NCBI GenBank assembly: GCA_036898135.1 | Contig: CM072511.1 | Span: 77,666,754-77,730,753 of the forward strand | Length of the DNA stretch: 64,000 nt | Reading direction: 5' to 3' | Source of the DNA: Oncomelania hupensis | Lineage: Eukaryota; Mollusca; Gastropoda; Littorinimorpha; Pomatiopsidae | In this document: piece by piece, positions 52,488 through 63,799 of the stretch | Layout of the letters: the number at the start of each line of letters is the position of its first letter | Position numbering within the stretch: position 1 is the stretch's first letter | Program-made: the position numbers and the translations under genes | Notes under the pieces: generated by a model | Told to the model about the DNA's origin: nothing | The model's database searches: none | The model's input: the letters and a program-made list of their open reading frames with translations, nothing else

Positions 52488-52799
52488 GTACTTACTTTCC
52501 TACCACACTTACAGCTCCCCCACTTCCATCACCGCCAAACTTGCCGCCCAAAGATCTGCACAAACAACCAAAGCCTGCCCCTCAGCCTAGACCTTCACCA
52601 GGACTTGGAACTGGGGGACCACAGGGTTTCAGCCTTAACTTAAATGAGTTGAAGGACAAGCGTCAGGGTCTGAGAAAAGTGTCTACAGATTCCGAGCACC
52701 CCACCGTCACTCGTGATCCTAAAGTGTATGGTGAGCCTGGAGGCATCTCTAACATCATGAAAAAATTCCAAGAAAAGGAAAAGGTTGGGGGGAAACCAG
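52488..52799 (+). CDS. Adaptor gene exon l (104 codons, WH2-like segment)
   Basis: Acceptor TGAGTGTCCAG, donor CCAG|GTAGGC, phase 1-1. It reads (R)TYFPTTLTAPPLPSPPNLPP, then KPAPQPRPSPG, then FSLNLNELKDKRQGLRKV, then DPKVYGEPGGISNIMKKFQE and KEKVGGKPG. The LNELKDKRQGLRKV segment resembles an actin-binding WH2 motif (hydrophobic helix then LKKV), one residue longer than usual, so the match is tentative. A second acceptor (CACTTACAG at about 52513) could shorten the exon by 26 nt but would break phase. Basic, proline-rich and low in hydrophobics otherwise. Confidence 0.82.
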
Positions 52800-53227
52800 G
52801 TAGGCACAGCTTTTGTTGTTGTTTTAATATATGATTTGTCATTTTGCTTGAAGTACATAGTAGATTCAAAATATGAAAAAGATTCAGCTTGTGACAGAAG
52901 GGGCTGGTATTAGTTATTGTGCAGAATTGTGGGCATTTTTAGAGTTTACTTTATATGCAGTTCTATTTGTTTAAATTAGAATAACACTGAAGTGGTATAA
53001 CAAGGTCAAACAGAGTTAAACTTGACAATGTACATGTATGTGGTTAGCGCTGAAACAAAGGAGATGTATTTATTCTAAATTATGCTTTGGAAGTAGTTTT
53101 AATCTCAGGCACCCAGTTACCCTTGCTTATGTATCTTTCTATAAGCAAATTATCTTCTGTTGACTTTCTTTCTCTGAAGTATTTGGCCAGTTTTCTTCAT
53201 TAATATTTTGTCAAGTTGCCCTTTCAG

Positions 53228-53391
53228 GCGTGTCTCCTAAGCCCGCCCTCGTGCCTAAAATAAACCCCAACCATGTCAACACCAGCAGTCCTGCACCCAA
53301 AACACCACCTTCTATAGGCAAGAAGGGAGATTCTTCAGACGCTGCAAAGGCACCAGATGTTACATTCATCTCCAAGAATAACAAGGAAAAG
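53228..53391 (+). CDS. Adaptor gene exon m (about 55 codons)
   Basis: Acceptor TTGCCCTTTCAG, entered in phase 1: (G)GC then VSPKPALVPKINPNHVNTSS, PAPKTPPSIGKKGDSSDAAK and PDVTFISKNNKEK. The end is set at AAG|GTTCTT; an alternative end is 53406 at GAG|GTTAAT, also phase 0, adding VLSTE. Neither donor is strong, and the frame remains open to 53550, so the exon may be longer. Lys/Pro-rich, PxxP-bearing and probably disordered. It is the last confident exon in the window. Confidence 0.72.
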
Positions 53392-53406
53392 GTTCTTTCA
53401 ACTGAG

Positions 53407-55372
53407 GTTAATGCTGGCCCAGTTACTCATTTCTGTCTTGTTATTACTAGCGTATATTTGTCTCTGGAAGCTTGGGCTAATGGGAATCTTCAGCTTTGTC
53501 TACTCTTGCTTTGTATTCATGACAATCTTGAACCTTTCTTTGTGACCTAGCAAAACCGCCTGTATAAACTGTGCTAAGCCTTTGTACCAAAGCACTCAAG
53601 ATTTCCCAAGCTTCTGTTTTGAAGGCAATGTTTTTTGTGTTTCACATGAAGCACTCCTTGTTATCCAAGCTGACTTGTAAGTTCTACCAGATTCTCTCAA
53701 AGCATCTACTATGTTTTGCTTATGCAAGAACTTTGATCAAATCTTTGCTATTAAACCTTTTTTGGTCATTGGCCTATGTGTCAACAGTTTGCAGATTTCC
53801 CTCATGCATCTACTATCTTTTGCTCAATTGTACATATAATCAAGAACTGTGCCCAAGTCTTTCCTGTTAAACTGTGTTGGTCCATTCTCAGCATATTAAC
53901 ATAAGATTTTCCCAAAGCATCTCCTTTTTCTACTTGTTGCATACAATACTGAGGATTTTCCAGAAGCTTTGCTATCAATCAATCCTTGAATGTGCTAAAC
54001 CTTTTGTATTAGATCACAGATTTTCACTAATGTTTGTAACTTTGGGACTGATTTGTAATAATATTCCAGGTCATGTTGGATTATCCAATGGCTTTGTGTT
54101 CTGGTTGTAATGTTATTGAGGGTCACCCACATTATAGGTACCAATTTCAGTCGTCCCGTTTTCTTATTAAAAAAAAAAAATCTCCGACTCCGTTATTTTT
54201 CTTTCGATTATTCTGTTCTTACCCTATGCCAGTTGCCCTGACCCTGATCTTGCACTTGTCAGTTTATTAATTGCATGTACATAATTTGAAACAAAAAATA
54301 AACCATAAAAATATAAACAATAAAAATGTCCAAATCACATTTCACACTAGTCTCAATTATTGCCTCGATTCTCTTGTTTCTCCTTGCCATCATGGAAGTA
54401 TATAACATTGTCTTATCCAGCTGTCTTGTTTTAGACAACACCAATTTAACTGACATAGACCCTAAGCCCTAAGCCTGGTACTGTCAGTGCTTATGTAACT
54501 CATTTCTGTCTTTGCTCATATCCATAGTTAAGTGGTGAGCTCACCTGACACACAGATGACCCAGGTTTTGAATCCTGCAGCGGGCAAGATAAAAGTAAAA
54601 ATTGTTCACGGTTCATCTAATCAGTACAGGGGCAGATCAGGTGTTAAGGTGGGGTGGAGTGGGGGTCCAAATTCATTGTATCCTGATAGATAATATTTAT
54701 TTTTATTTTTTTTTCATTTGCAAAATTTTTTCTTTGGGATGGAGGGGGTAAGGGGATGGAACCCCTGGACAAACGCCCTCCCCTAGATCCAAACCTGCAG
54801 TATGTTTGCTCTATTGGTTCAGTGTTGATTTAGGTCCATCCCCCTCTTTGTTGGGATGGTTATCCCTGCTGCCAAATGGCCAAATGATGGGTGTGCCTGT
54901 GGATGTTAAACTTCAATGTTCATTCATTCATGAAAGACTGTAGTTGGGTGTGTTGGCCTAATTGCATTTCACATCTCACTTTACATACATTATGCAGCAT
55001 ACTGTATGTGGTATGCTGTATGTGATGCAATCAAGTACTAAATTGTCAAGAATTGAGTTTATAGCTTGATATTTAACTGAATTGTAGTCTTTGTGCATTG
55101 GCAGGCGTGCGGTGATGTTAAGTTAACCTTTTCTGTTTCAGTCTCTCTCATCTTTACACACGTAATCATAAAGTTCTCTGTATTTTATAGGTTGTTGCTA
55201 TGCTAGTATTCTGCAGTTCTGCTATGTCAAATGAAAGTATGATTGTAAATCATTGGGATATATAACTCCGCTCTTCTCTGTACAGAGGCTGTAAAAACGG
55301 TTTTAAAGACTGTGTAAGAAAAATTAAATTTGTACACCGTATTTTTATGGCTGTTTTTACGTTTTTCAATAG
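53407..55372. other. Intron with no recognised gene
   Basis: The plus-strand ORFs at 53571-54110 are read through AT-rich DNA and show no family wording. At 54528-54585 'agtggtgagctcacctgacac...caggttttgaatcctgc' is a possible tRNA-derived SINE head. The 'gggtgtgcctgtggatgttaaac' area (54885-54915) may be part of the same. Nothing else is supported. Confidence 0.4.
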
Positions 55373-55401
55373 TTCCAAGACAGGGTAGTACTGAAGAGGT
55401 G
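55373..55401 (+). CDS. Possible adaptor microexon (29 nt), weak
   Basis: 'ttttacgtttttcaatag' followed by TTCCAAGACAGGGTAGTACTGAAGAGGTG and GTAAGC, a strong donor. All frames are open: phase 0 gives FQDRVVLKR, phase 1 gives PRQGSTEEV. The link to exon m cannot be tested here. Confidence 0.3.
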
Positions 55402-55844
55402 GTAAGCGTGACTTTATTCTAAGGCATTTGCATTGACAGTGAAGATTCTTATGCTTGGTTAATTGTATACTTGTATAGAGGATGTTTCCCCAAATATAAT
55501 AGGCTGCTTTCTGATTTTCTTTTTTAAATCTTTGGTGTATCGCTTGATTTTAAGTTGTTTGATCTGCTAAATCCAGACACTGACAGCTAGTATGTTGTTG
55601 TTTTTTTCAAAACTTTTATTTCTTTGCAGTTTTATGCAGTTAAAATTGGGCTGCTTTTTGTTTTGTTTTTAATTAGGCCTGTGTATGTTTTCTTTTGTTA
55701 AATAAGTGATGAGATCACTTAGTTTCCAGCTGTACATCGGTGGATTAGCTTTTAATCTGTGTTTATTTTTTGTGGGGGGGTGGAATAGAGGTTGTTTCCA
55801 GATATCTGGAAATTCTTTGAAATAGTTGGGAATTAGAACGAGCC

Positions 55845-56345
55845 AAATATGGTGTGTTGGTCGGTCGGTCAGTCCGTTGCGCACCATTTCTCAAGAACCA
55901 TTAAACTGATTTTGACCAAACTTTATAGGAATATTACCTAGGTTAGTGGCCAGCCTATCATGGCAAAGATCAAGGTCGCTGGGGTCACATTATTGCTAAT
56001 CACATTTTGCTGAATATCTTTTTAAAATGTTTTTGTTTAAAATGCTGTAACAATTTTGTTGGTATTGGTATACAGTACTTCAACAAGGCCAATCATTCAG
56101 TAGCAGTCTAGTTGATGGTCTGTCAGATGGTTGATTGATTGATCGCTTGGAATTTCACTTGTTTGTTCAAAACATATTTTTGGCCTTATCTGAAGGACAA
56201 CCGATTTTGATTTTATTTATACTAGGCAGATACTTACACCACCACTCATAAACTTAGTCTTTGGTGTCCTTGACCTTTGCTCTTTCTTGAAGGTCAAGGT
56301 CGCTGAGGTTATTTTTATTATAAAAACGTTTTGCGCTTTCTCTCA
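55845..56345 (+). repeat. Dispersed AAGGTCA-type repeat, family B (copy 3)
   Basis: 'ctcaagaaccattaaactgattttgacc', 'cctaggttagtggccagcct', 'atcaaggtcgctggggtcac', 'caatcattcagtagcagtc' and 'gaaggtcaaggtcgctgagg'. It is interrupted at about 56358 by RTE copy 5, and family B sequence resumes at 58425. Confidence 0.7.
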
Positions 56346-56357
56346 AAATTGGCTTCC

Positions 56358-58427
56358 TATCCCATCCTATCCTATCCCGTAATTTGAAAGTCGTTTGGGC
56401 ACCACAGATGATTGTTTAACCAGCGTACCCCATCTTTCTCTGTCCTCGGCAACCCTCATGGCTTCCCTCAGTGTCAGGCCAGTCAGTTCTCGAATGTTAT
56501 CCTCCCACCTCTCTTTCTGTCTCTCTCTTTTTCTGTCTCCTTGCAACATACCTTGTTGGATGGTCTTTGCAAGGCCTGATGCTCTGTTGACGTGGCCATA
56601 CCATTGGAGTTTGCGTTTCTTCACCACTATGAGCATGTCAACGTGTTGTCCAATGGCTTGTATGAGGGTCTGTCGGACTTCGTCGTTGGTGATGTGCTGG
56701 GTATAGGAAATGCCCAGAAGTCTTCTGTAGCACCTCATCTCCATGCTTTGTATTCTTTGTTGTAGGTCTGCTGTGATGGTCTATGTTTCGCAAGCGTATA
56801 GGAAGATGCAGATCACAAGGGAACGCAGCAGCCTTACCTTGGAGTTTAGACCGATGGTCTTATCTTTCCAAATGGGCTCCAACCTTGTCAGGGCAGCAGT
56901 TGTTTGTGCCATCCTGGAGAGGACTTCCTGTCGGGACCCGTTGTCTGATACAGTTGCTCCTATATATTTGAAGCTATGCACGGTGTTGAGAGATTAACCT
57001 TGGATTTTGATGCCTGTGATGCCATTGGTGTTGTTGGTCATCATTTTGGTCTTCTCTGCACTTATTTCCATTCCATAGGCTCTGGAGGTTGTGTCAAGCC
57101 TCTGTACCAGCTGTTTAAGTTCTTGCTCCTCTCCAGCCAATCCATCAATGTCATCTGCAAAACGGAGGTTGGAGATTGCTCTACCATCTATGCTGACTGT
57201 GCCTTCGTGATCTGCAAGGGCATCTGACATTATGCATTCCAAGATGTTGAAGAGTGTTGGAGAGAGTAGGCATCCTTTACGCTCGCCGATTGTTGTTCTG
57301 AATCAATTCCCATATGGCACTGTTGTGGAGGACTTTACTGGTAGCCGTGTCATACAGGCTTTTCATAACTCTCATGGTTGCCCACAGAGCTGCATGCCAT
57401 ACTCGGTCAAACGCTTTCTTGAAGTCTACAAACACATGATATAGATATTGTTGGTGCTGTAGGTATTTCTCGCCAATTGTTCTGAGGTTGAAAATATGCT
57501 CCGTGGTACTGTGCCCTGCCCTGAATCCTGCTTGTTCTTCAGCTTGGGGTTTTAATCTTTTGAGAATTATTTTCAGGAGGACTTTGCTGGGATGGCTGTT
57601 GAGGCTGAAAGTGTGGTAGTTTTCACACTCCTGAAGGTTACACTTTTTGGGAAGAGTGGTGACAAACAACTGGGTCTAGGGTGTAGACCACTTCCCACTC
57701 TGCCAGATCTTGTTACAGATAATGGTGAGGGCGTCAATCATTGCTTCTTCTCCTGCTGGAAGCAATTCTGGGGGTATGTTGTCCACTCCCGCCCACTCCC
57801 CCTTCTACAGCGATTGCACTGCTGCCTCAACTTCTTCTCAGAGAATAGGGAGGATTTCTTCTTCTCTGTTCTGGGGGCATGCTAGAACTGATGGGTCTCC
57901 ATTTGGTGTGTGGTTGTAAAGGTCAGGGAAGTACTCTTCTATCTATCCAAGACTTCTTGTTCTTCTGTAAGGCACATATCAGACTTGCTTTAGATCATGA
58001 AGACCTTTGGCTGTTTAACACTTGTCAGCATCTTCACATTCTGGTAGGCCTTCTTGCTGTTGTTCTTGTTCAGACTGTTCTCTATTTCCTGGCTTTGATC
58101 TTCTATCCAGTTATCCTTTGCTGCCTTTTTGGATGTCACTGTTAATTTTTTGTTAGGCATCAGCTTCTTGTGAGGTGTTCTTTTTCATTCTCATCTCACT
58201 TCATTTCTCACACAGGTGTGATCCACGGTTTCTTCTTGGGGCAGTGCTTGCCAAGGATCTCCGTGGCGGCATCTGTCACAGCTGAGTTGAAGGTGGTGGT
58301 CATGGTGTTGACATCTACCAAAATGAGCATTGGTGAAAATTTTTATCCAGTTGTGGCTTGTAATATTTCTGCCAACTACGGGTCTTGCAGTTTGTTCAGA
58401 TCGAACATCAGTCTTCTGGTGCACTTC
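56358..58427 (-). mobile_element. RTE-type LINE relic, copy 5, minus strand
   Basis: The left end is the tail 'cctatcccatcctatcctatcccgtaat' (GGATA repeats on the minus strand). The body matches the intact copy from the C-terminus (56367-56744 frame, MEMRCYRRLLGISYTQHI) through FADDIDGLAGEEQE (near 57145), the RT fingers (57277-57669 frame) and the linker, ending in the EEP-RT spacer near 58427. Deletions (after WHAALWATMRV), frameshifts and stops are common. It lies within a family B repeat, so it inserted after that repeat. Confidence 0.9.
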
Positions 58428-59160
58428 AAGAATCACTGAACGGATTTTTCTCCAAACTTCATAGGAATATTACATAGGCATTGGTTAATAGCCTACCTCC
58501 CATGCCATCACATTTGCTCTACCACAAAGGTCAAGGTCACTTGTGTCATTTTGCTGCTAAACATGTTTTGCTCAACATCTCCAAAACGGCTAAAGCGATT
58601 TTGTTTTTGGAAATACAGGTTTTTCAGATTATTGGCCATCCTTCAGTAGCAGTCAAGTCATTGGTTAGTCGGTCGGTCTCTCCAAATTTTACTTTTTGTT
58701 CAAAACACACTATTTTGCGTTCTCAAAAGTAATTGAACCAAAATTCTTCATTTTTTAATTGCGGATACTTTAACCAATGCTAAACATGTTAAATTGTTCG
58801 TATTTGTACTTTCTCAGAGGACATAGTTCTCCGCCATTTTCTAAACACATTTTGCACTGTATAAAAATTGACATAGCCAATTTAGATAAATTTTTGGTTT
58901 GCATAGCCAATTTAGATAAATTTTTGGTTTGCATAGCCAATTTAGATACATTTTTGGGTTGCATTTCCGGTTTGCAATGTGCTTTGTTTAAATTATGCCG
59001 AGTGAGTCATAACATTGCCAAAATAATTAACCCTTCTGAAAATGCTTGTTTTTCAGCTATGTGTGGGAGTACCTGGAAATACATTTGAATGGCTGACTAT
59101 CTTATTTTGTTTGCTTACATTTAGTTCTCAATGTCCCATCATTCTATGCTTTCAGTTTGC
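58425..59160 (+). repeat. Dispersed AAGGTCA-type repeat, family B (copy 4)
   Basis: Begins 'aagaatcactgaacggatttttctcc' directly at the RTE edge. Contains 'caaaggtcaaggtcacttgtg', 'ttttgctcaacatctcc' and 'ggccatccttcagtagcagtc'. A 30-bp triplicate 'tagccaatttagataaatttttggtttgca' lies at 58873-58962. Confidence 0.7.
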
Positions 59161-59274
59161 TTCTTTACAATAAAGCCAATTCACAGCATCACCACAAAAC
59201 TCAATACGTTTGACAATGCAATTTTTTTTCAATTTCTAGACTTTTCTAAAAACTTCTTGGAAACAGACAGGGGG

Positions 59275-59870
59275 AATCAGAACAAGCATGTCGGTCTCTC
59301 AATCAGTCAGTCCATCTTTGGATGCCATATCTCAAGAACCACTGAATTGAGTTTGACCAGACTTCATAAAAACATTGCCTATGTTAGTGTGGCCTGCCTC
59401 CTGTGCCACCATATTTGCTCTACCGCAAAGGTCAGGGTCACTGCAATGGAGTCATTTTGTTGCCAAACATGTTTTGCTCAATATCTCAAAAATAGCTTAA
59501 GTAGTTTTGTTTAGTTTTGGTATACATGTACTTCAAATCATGGCCAATCTTTCAGTTGCAGTCCGGCTGTCAATCATCGGTCGGTCTTTGCTCAGAATTT
59601 CACTTGTTTGTTAAAAACATACTTTTTGCCTTATCTCAAGAATAACTCAAACGAAGTTCATCATTTTTAATTTTTGGGATAATTTATCCACTGCTAAGCA
59701 TGTTACAACATTTGTATTAGAACTTTCTCAAATGTCAAAGACATTGCGACAACATTTGTAGTTGCACTTTCTCAAATGTCAAGGACAGTGCGTCTCACAA
59801 TTTACTAAAAGTGTTTTGTGCTGTATCTAAAAATTGGCTGAGCCGATTTGGATAAATTTGTTTCTTGCAG
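59275..59870 (+). repeat. Dispersed AAGGTCA-type repeat, family B (copy 5)
   Basis: 'atatctcaagaaccactgaattgag', 'cgcaaaggtcagggtcactgc' and 'ggccaatctttcagttgcagtc'. It is head-to-tail with copy 4 and is followed directly by the minisatellite at 59876. Confidence 0.7.
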
Positions 59871-59875
59871 GTAGT

Positions 59876-60207
59876 TCAGATAGTGGCATAACATGGATAG
59901 CTCAGATAATGGTGTATTATGGATAGTTCACATAGTGGCATAACATGGATAGTTCAGATAGTGGTGTATAATGGATAGTTCAGATAGTAGCATAACATGG
60001 ATAGTTCACATAGTGGCATAACATGGATAGTTCACATAGTGGTGTATAATGGATAGTTCAGATAGTTGCATAACTTGGATAGTTCACATAGTGATATAAC
60101 ATGGATAGTTCACATAGTAGCATAACATGGATAGTTCAGATAGTGACATAACATGGATAGTTCAGATAGTTGCATATGGATAGTTCACATAATGGCATAA
60201 CATGGAT
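59876..60207. repeat. Minisatellite, about 24-26-bp unit (left part)
   Basis: Units of 'atggatagttcagatagtggcataac' with variants (cacatag, gtgtata, tagcataac), about 13 copies. It continues at 61315 after the hAT insertion. Confidence 0.92.
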
Positions 60208-61314
60208 CAGTGTTTCCCACAGCTTTTTTTTCAGAGAGTCCTTGGAACTCTCTTGTGCAAAATTTCAAGAGCCCCCTTACAAAATTTGAGAGTCCCCTTA
60301 CAATTCCTACATTTACCTTGATTTTGATTACCAACATCACGGACACACAAATACGCCTCAAAGTCAAACAAAGCTTAGTTTTCAATGCAACTTTATTGAA
60401 AATTATGAATAGCCATAAAACAAGCAACACAACAAAAGGAATACTGTTCTGATAAATGTTACAAAGGAATCCATCATTGACTAGAGGAACCTTAAAATCA
60501 TATAAAATGACCATAGAACAAACATGAAATGGTCACACGACAATTTACACACATCAATCTGCATGTACTGACAAATTGTCTCTGTAAAAGCAGTTAGTGT
60601 TAGAGGGTGTAACATTACAGTCCGTCCTACCATTAGGTTGCCACCCACTCCAAAGTCGCCGCGGTAACCAAGCAGCGTCCGGGAAGTGTGTGGAGCTTGG
60701 CGGTAGAAACGTAATGTTATTCCTAACCCTAACCCAAACCCTAACCCCAACCCTGACAGTTTACAGTGCGGGCAGAGTATTATAAACAAAGGCAGACATG
60801 AACGATAACTCCTAAGGTAGTACTTTTATTACTTCCCTTGCGCGCGCGCGGACGGAGTATAATGCGATCCAATCCGTAATGTCTCAGAGGGGACTAAGTC
60901 GATGACCAGAAGGAAAAAAAAAAAGAGACACAAAAATCTGTTCAACTGCGTATTACAGACAAGATCATCATTGCCTAGTTTAGGGAGAACTGAAAATGAT
61001 GATTCAACATTCAACGATTGCATCATCTTCCGCATTTCTGCGGGTCATCGTTTTCCGTAGCCATGTGTCGAGCGACATGTTTCAGCTTTTCGGAAACAAA
61101 CAAAAAGGCTGCGCATGCGTGTCAGCGCAGTCAGTGGGTAGGGGAGATCACCGCGCTTACTCGGCTCGGGTGCACGATAGCTCAGAGGTGCCAGGATACA
61201 TAACGGCAGTAAAAAAAACGTTGCATCCCTTGTGACGCACCTTTTTTTTTTCATGCGTCCTTTTTCAGTTTTTGTGCGTCTCTGACGCACACATGTGCGT
61301 TTTGGGAAACACTG
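60208..61314. mobile_element. 1.1-kb hAT-like element inserted in the minisatellite
   Basis: Inverted ends CAGTGTTTCCCA (60208-60219) and GGGAAACACTG (61304-61314). Flanks share AACATGGAT (60199-60207 and 61315-61323); read with a terminal A, the duplication is ACATGGAT, 8 bp. The target is itself repetitive, so one base is ambiguous. On the minus strand an ATG near 61079 opens MSLDTWLRKTMTRRN, a possible transposase N-terminus that stops soon after. Degenerate CCCTAA-type repeats lie at 60722-60756 and (CG)n at 60840-60850. Non-autonomous. Confidence 0.85.
60722..60756 (+). repeat. Telomere-like CCCTAA tract inside the hAT
   Basis: 'cctaaccctaacccaaaccctaaccccaaccctg' is about five degenerate CCCTAA units, the animal telomere repeat. 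Confidence 0.8.
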
Positions 61315-61440
61315 AACATGGATAGTAGATACATAACATGGATAGTTCAGATAGTGTTGTATTATGGATAGTTCACATAGTGGCATAGCGTGGATAGTTC
61401 AGATAGTAGCACAACATGGATAGTTCAGATAGTGACCATG
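61315..61440. repeat. Minisatellite (right part)
   Basis: About five more units of the 59876-60207 array, then a family B-like end (61440-61590). Confidence 0.88.
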
Positions 61441-61590
61441 TTTTCTTTTGCTTCGTTAGGAAAAAGCTGAGTCAAAACAACTCCAAGAAAATGAACACTT
61501 TTTTTTCGGATATGTGTGTGTGAGTGTCTGGAAATGCATTTGACTGGCTTCACATCTTTTTAGCTATGTGCTTTATATTTAGAAACTTAA

Positions 61591-62994
61591 CGCTTTAGCA
61601 GAACATGACACACTAATAATAATATGCTTGTATTGCGAGGTCAGTCCAACTTTCACCATGAGCTGAAACTCTCCTTCCTCCTCTCACTCACTGTCCACGT
61701 ACCCTTACTTGAGCCACAGCCTCAGCCTGCAACTCAATTTCATGTCGTATAACCCCCAATCTCAGCAACAATCACTTCACCACCAATAACGAAATAGTCT
61801 CATCTTCTCCCACCCACTAATCAACCCAGTGAATAGAGCCTGTGGGATAATATGGTAGCAGGGAATTGTGGAGTGTGTAGTAGTCCTTGGGAGTGACTCA
61901 ACCACCACCGCTGTGCACTTCTACATATTTACCCTCCCCTTGCTCGCGTTCAGCCAAGGGACACAGGCGCTTGTAACCAAATGGAGACGCATCAAAGGCA
62001 TATCCAGATACAAGCCCCTGTGCCAAGGATGTTAGTGAGGACCATGGCAGGGAACCACCATGTCTGGCCGGTTCAGTACACTAGTATCTGTGGGTAGTAA
62101 TAATAGTCCAACTTCTGCTGTCTCCACAGCCTCAAATGCCGTTTCTCCCATAAGCATCCTCTACAACCATCACGGTATAGTAAGACAGTGGGAACAAAGA
62201 AAAGGTTGCTGTGTCTTGTGTGAATTGATGGATCAAACTCAATTGAAATGAAGTGACCCGATCAACTGAACTCTATTTTACTGCAGTGAATAGGCCTGTT
62301 TCCACCAAACCTTGAATCTTCACTTTGTTCACTTTCACCTTACTGCCTAGTAGCATCCCGAGGGCAGCCAAAGGTCTATTGATTAAACAAAATCTTGCAG
62401 GGTAACACACTGTCAATTATATTCACAGGTTTGGTTTTGAAGAATTGATAATGACAGCAAATGTACAATACTAAATAAATGGGTCACAGCTGAGAACTTG
62501 TGGTAGAAATTCTGTTCTGTGAATGGTAAAACCGATAATAATTTTTAAACATCAGTGTTAATATAACATAAATTGGCATTTCACAAGTTATAATAAAGAA
62601 CATTTATAACACTTTTTTTCAATTGACAGTTTCATACTGCAGTTCTGTTTCATCAATGCTCCTGAATAATTCTTTGTGCTAGTACCACCGCTTTATATAT
62701 GGCAATTTTATACTTGTTGCTTGATTAACCTTAAATCTGCTTGTGTGCTTACAATTTACTGCATGTTCTGCTTGTGTTTGTGCCTGTGTGCTGTATATAG
62801 ATCTATCTACAATAAAAACTTTGTTGAGCATCAACTTTTCTGATATAACTAAAAATTGTAAACTGATGGTGTGAGGACTGGTATGGTGTTTGATTAAATT
62901 ACATTGCCTAGAAAGATAATTAATGTAAATGTTATTGTTTGAGTATTTTTAATGTTATTAAATTTTACAGTAGTACATAGTCTAGTAATATATC
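61591..62994. other. Intron or downstream DNA, no gene recognised
   Basis: 61640-62270 has a less AT-rich composition but no frame over 65 codons and no recognised motif. 62400-62990 is AT-rich. No exon of the adaptor gene could be supported. Confidence 0.4.
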
Positions 62995-63200
62995 TTTTTT
63001 TTTTCAAATTGTTGACTCACATGCATAGCAATGTGAGTCTATGTACTCACCCCCCATTTCCTCCTCCCCCAACCCTTTCTCCCCTCCCCCCTCCCCCCCC
63101 CCCATAAACAATGTATCCAGATTTTTGCAAATCTGTGTGAGATAAGTCCTAAATAATCCAAAAATGTCCCTATTTTTTGTTGTTGTTTGTTTGTTGGGTT
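62995..63200 (+). repeat. Dispersed AAGGTCA-type repeat, family A (copy 4, 5' part)
   Basis: 'ttgactcacatgcatagcaatgtgagtctatgtactcacc', a C-rich tract (63060-63102), 'atttttgcaaatctgtgtgagataagtcctaaataatccaaaaatg'. It is cut by retroposon copy E and appears to resume near 63800. Confidence 0.7.
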
Positions 63201-63244
63201 TACGTTCTGTTTTTGCGTTAATCTGGAAGGCCTTGCAACCTACT

Positions 63245-63785
63245 TTGGATTGCAGGGGTTGCTTGTATAACATATCCCCACTTTGTGAAAATGTAGTGCT
63301 TTAAATTACTACTGTTTCTGTCATTCTCATTTGTTCTTTTTTGTTCCTAATCTTTTCAATCATCTACTATCTTCTATATTCTTCGCTAGACCAGTCACCT
63401 ACATTTTTTCTTGAAAACTCTCTCAAAACTCATCGTTTGACTTTGTGTATGGGGTCTGTTGGGGATATTGGATGCTTTCTGCCAAATGGTCACTAGGGCT
63501 TTCTATGGTATTATTATTTATCAAAGTAGGCATTTTCTTGGTATGTGTTTTGTTGATATTTTATAATGATGTTTATATTCTATTTGGTTTTTGTAAATGG
63601 GGGTTCGATAAATTAGAGTAAAGCCTCAGCATCCTCTGCATGGAATGCCTTTATTGTAAAGTGACCGGCTGGTGGAGTGCCTTCAGTGTTACCATTAGGG
63701 TTGTTTCAGCAGATTTTTTATACAGAGTCCTCTTTCAACCAATTTGTAGTCCTGATTCGGCTCTTTGCAGTTTGCAGGACCCCCC
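63245..63785 (+). mobile_element. (ATCA)n retroposon, copy E, diverged
   Basis: 'ggattgcaggggttgcttgtataacatatccccactttgtg' through 'ttaaattactactg', 'tatattcttcgctagaccagtcacc', 'gatgctttctgcca', 'gggggttcgataaattagag' and 'gtcctgattcggc'. The tail is lost. Confidence 0.8.
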
Positions 63786-63799
63786 CAAAAATTACTAAC

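Noticed and set aside
53571..54270. Three plus-strand ORFs of 65-99 codons
   Set aside because: Phe/Leu/Cys-rich chance frames in AT-rich intron DNA without splice sites or motifs.
61452..61500. Possible exon EKAESKQLQENEH after the acceptor 'ttgcttcgttag'
   Set aside because: The stretch to 61590 matches the end of repeat family B ('gtgtctggaaatgcatttgactggc' compared with 59065-59095), and no donor follows.
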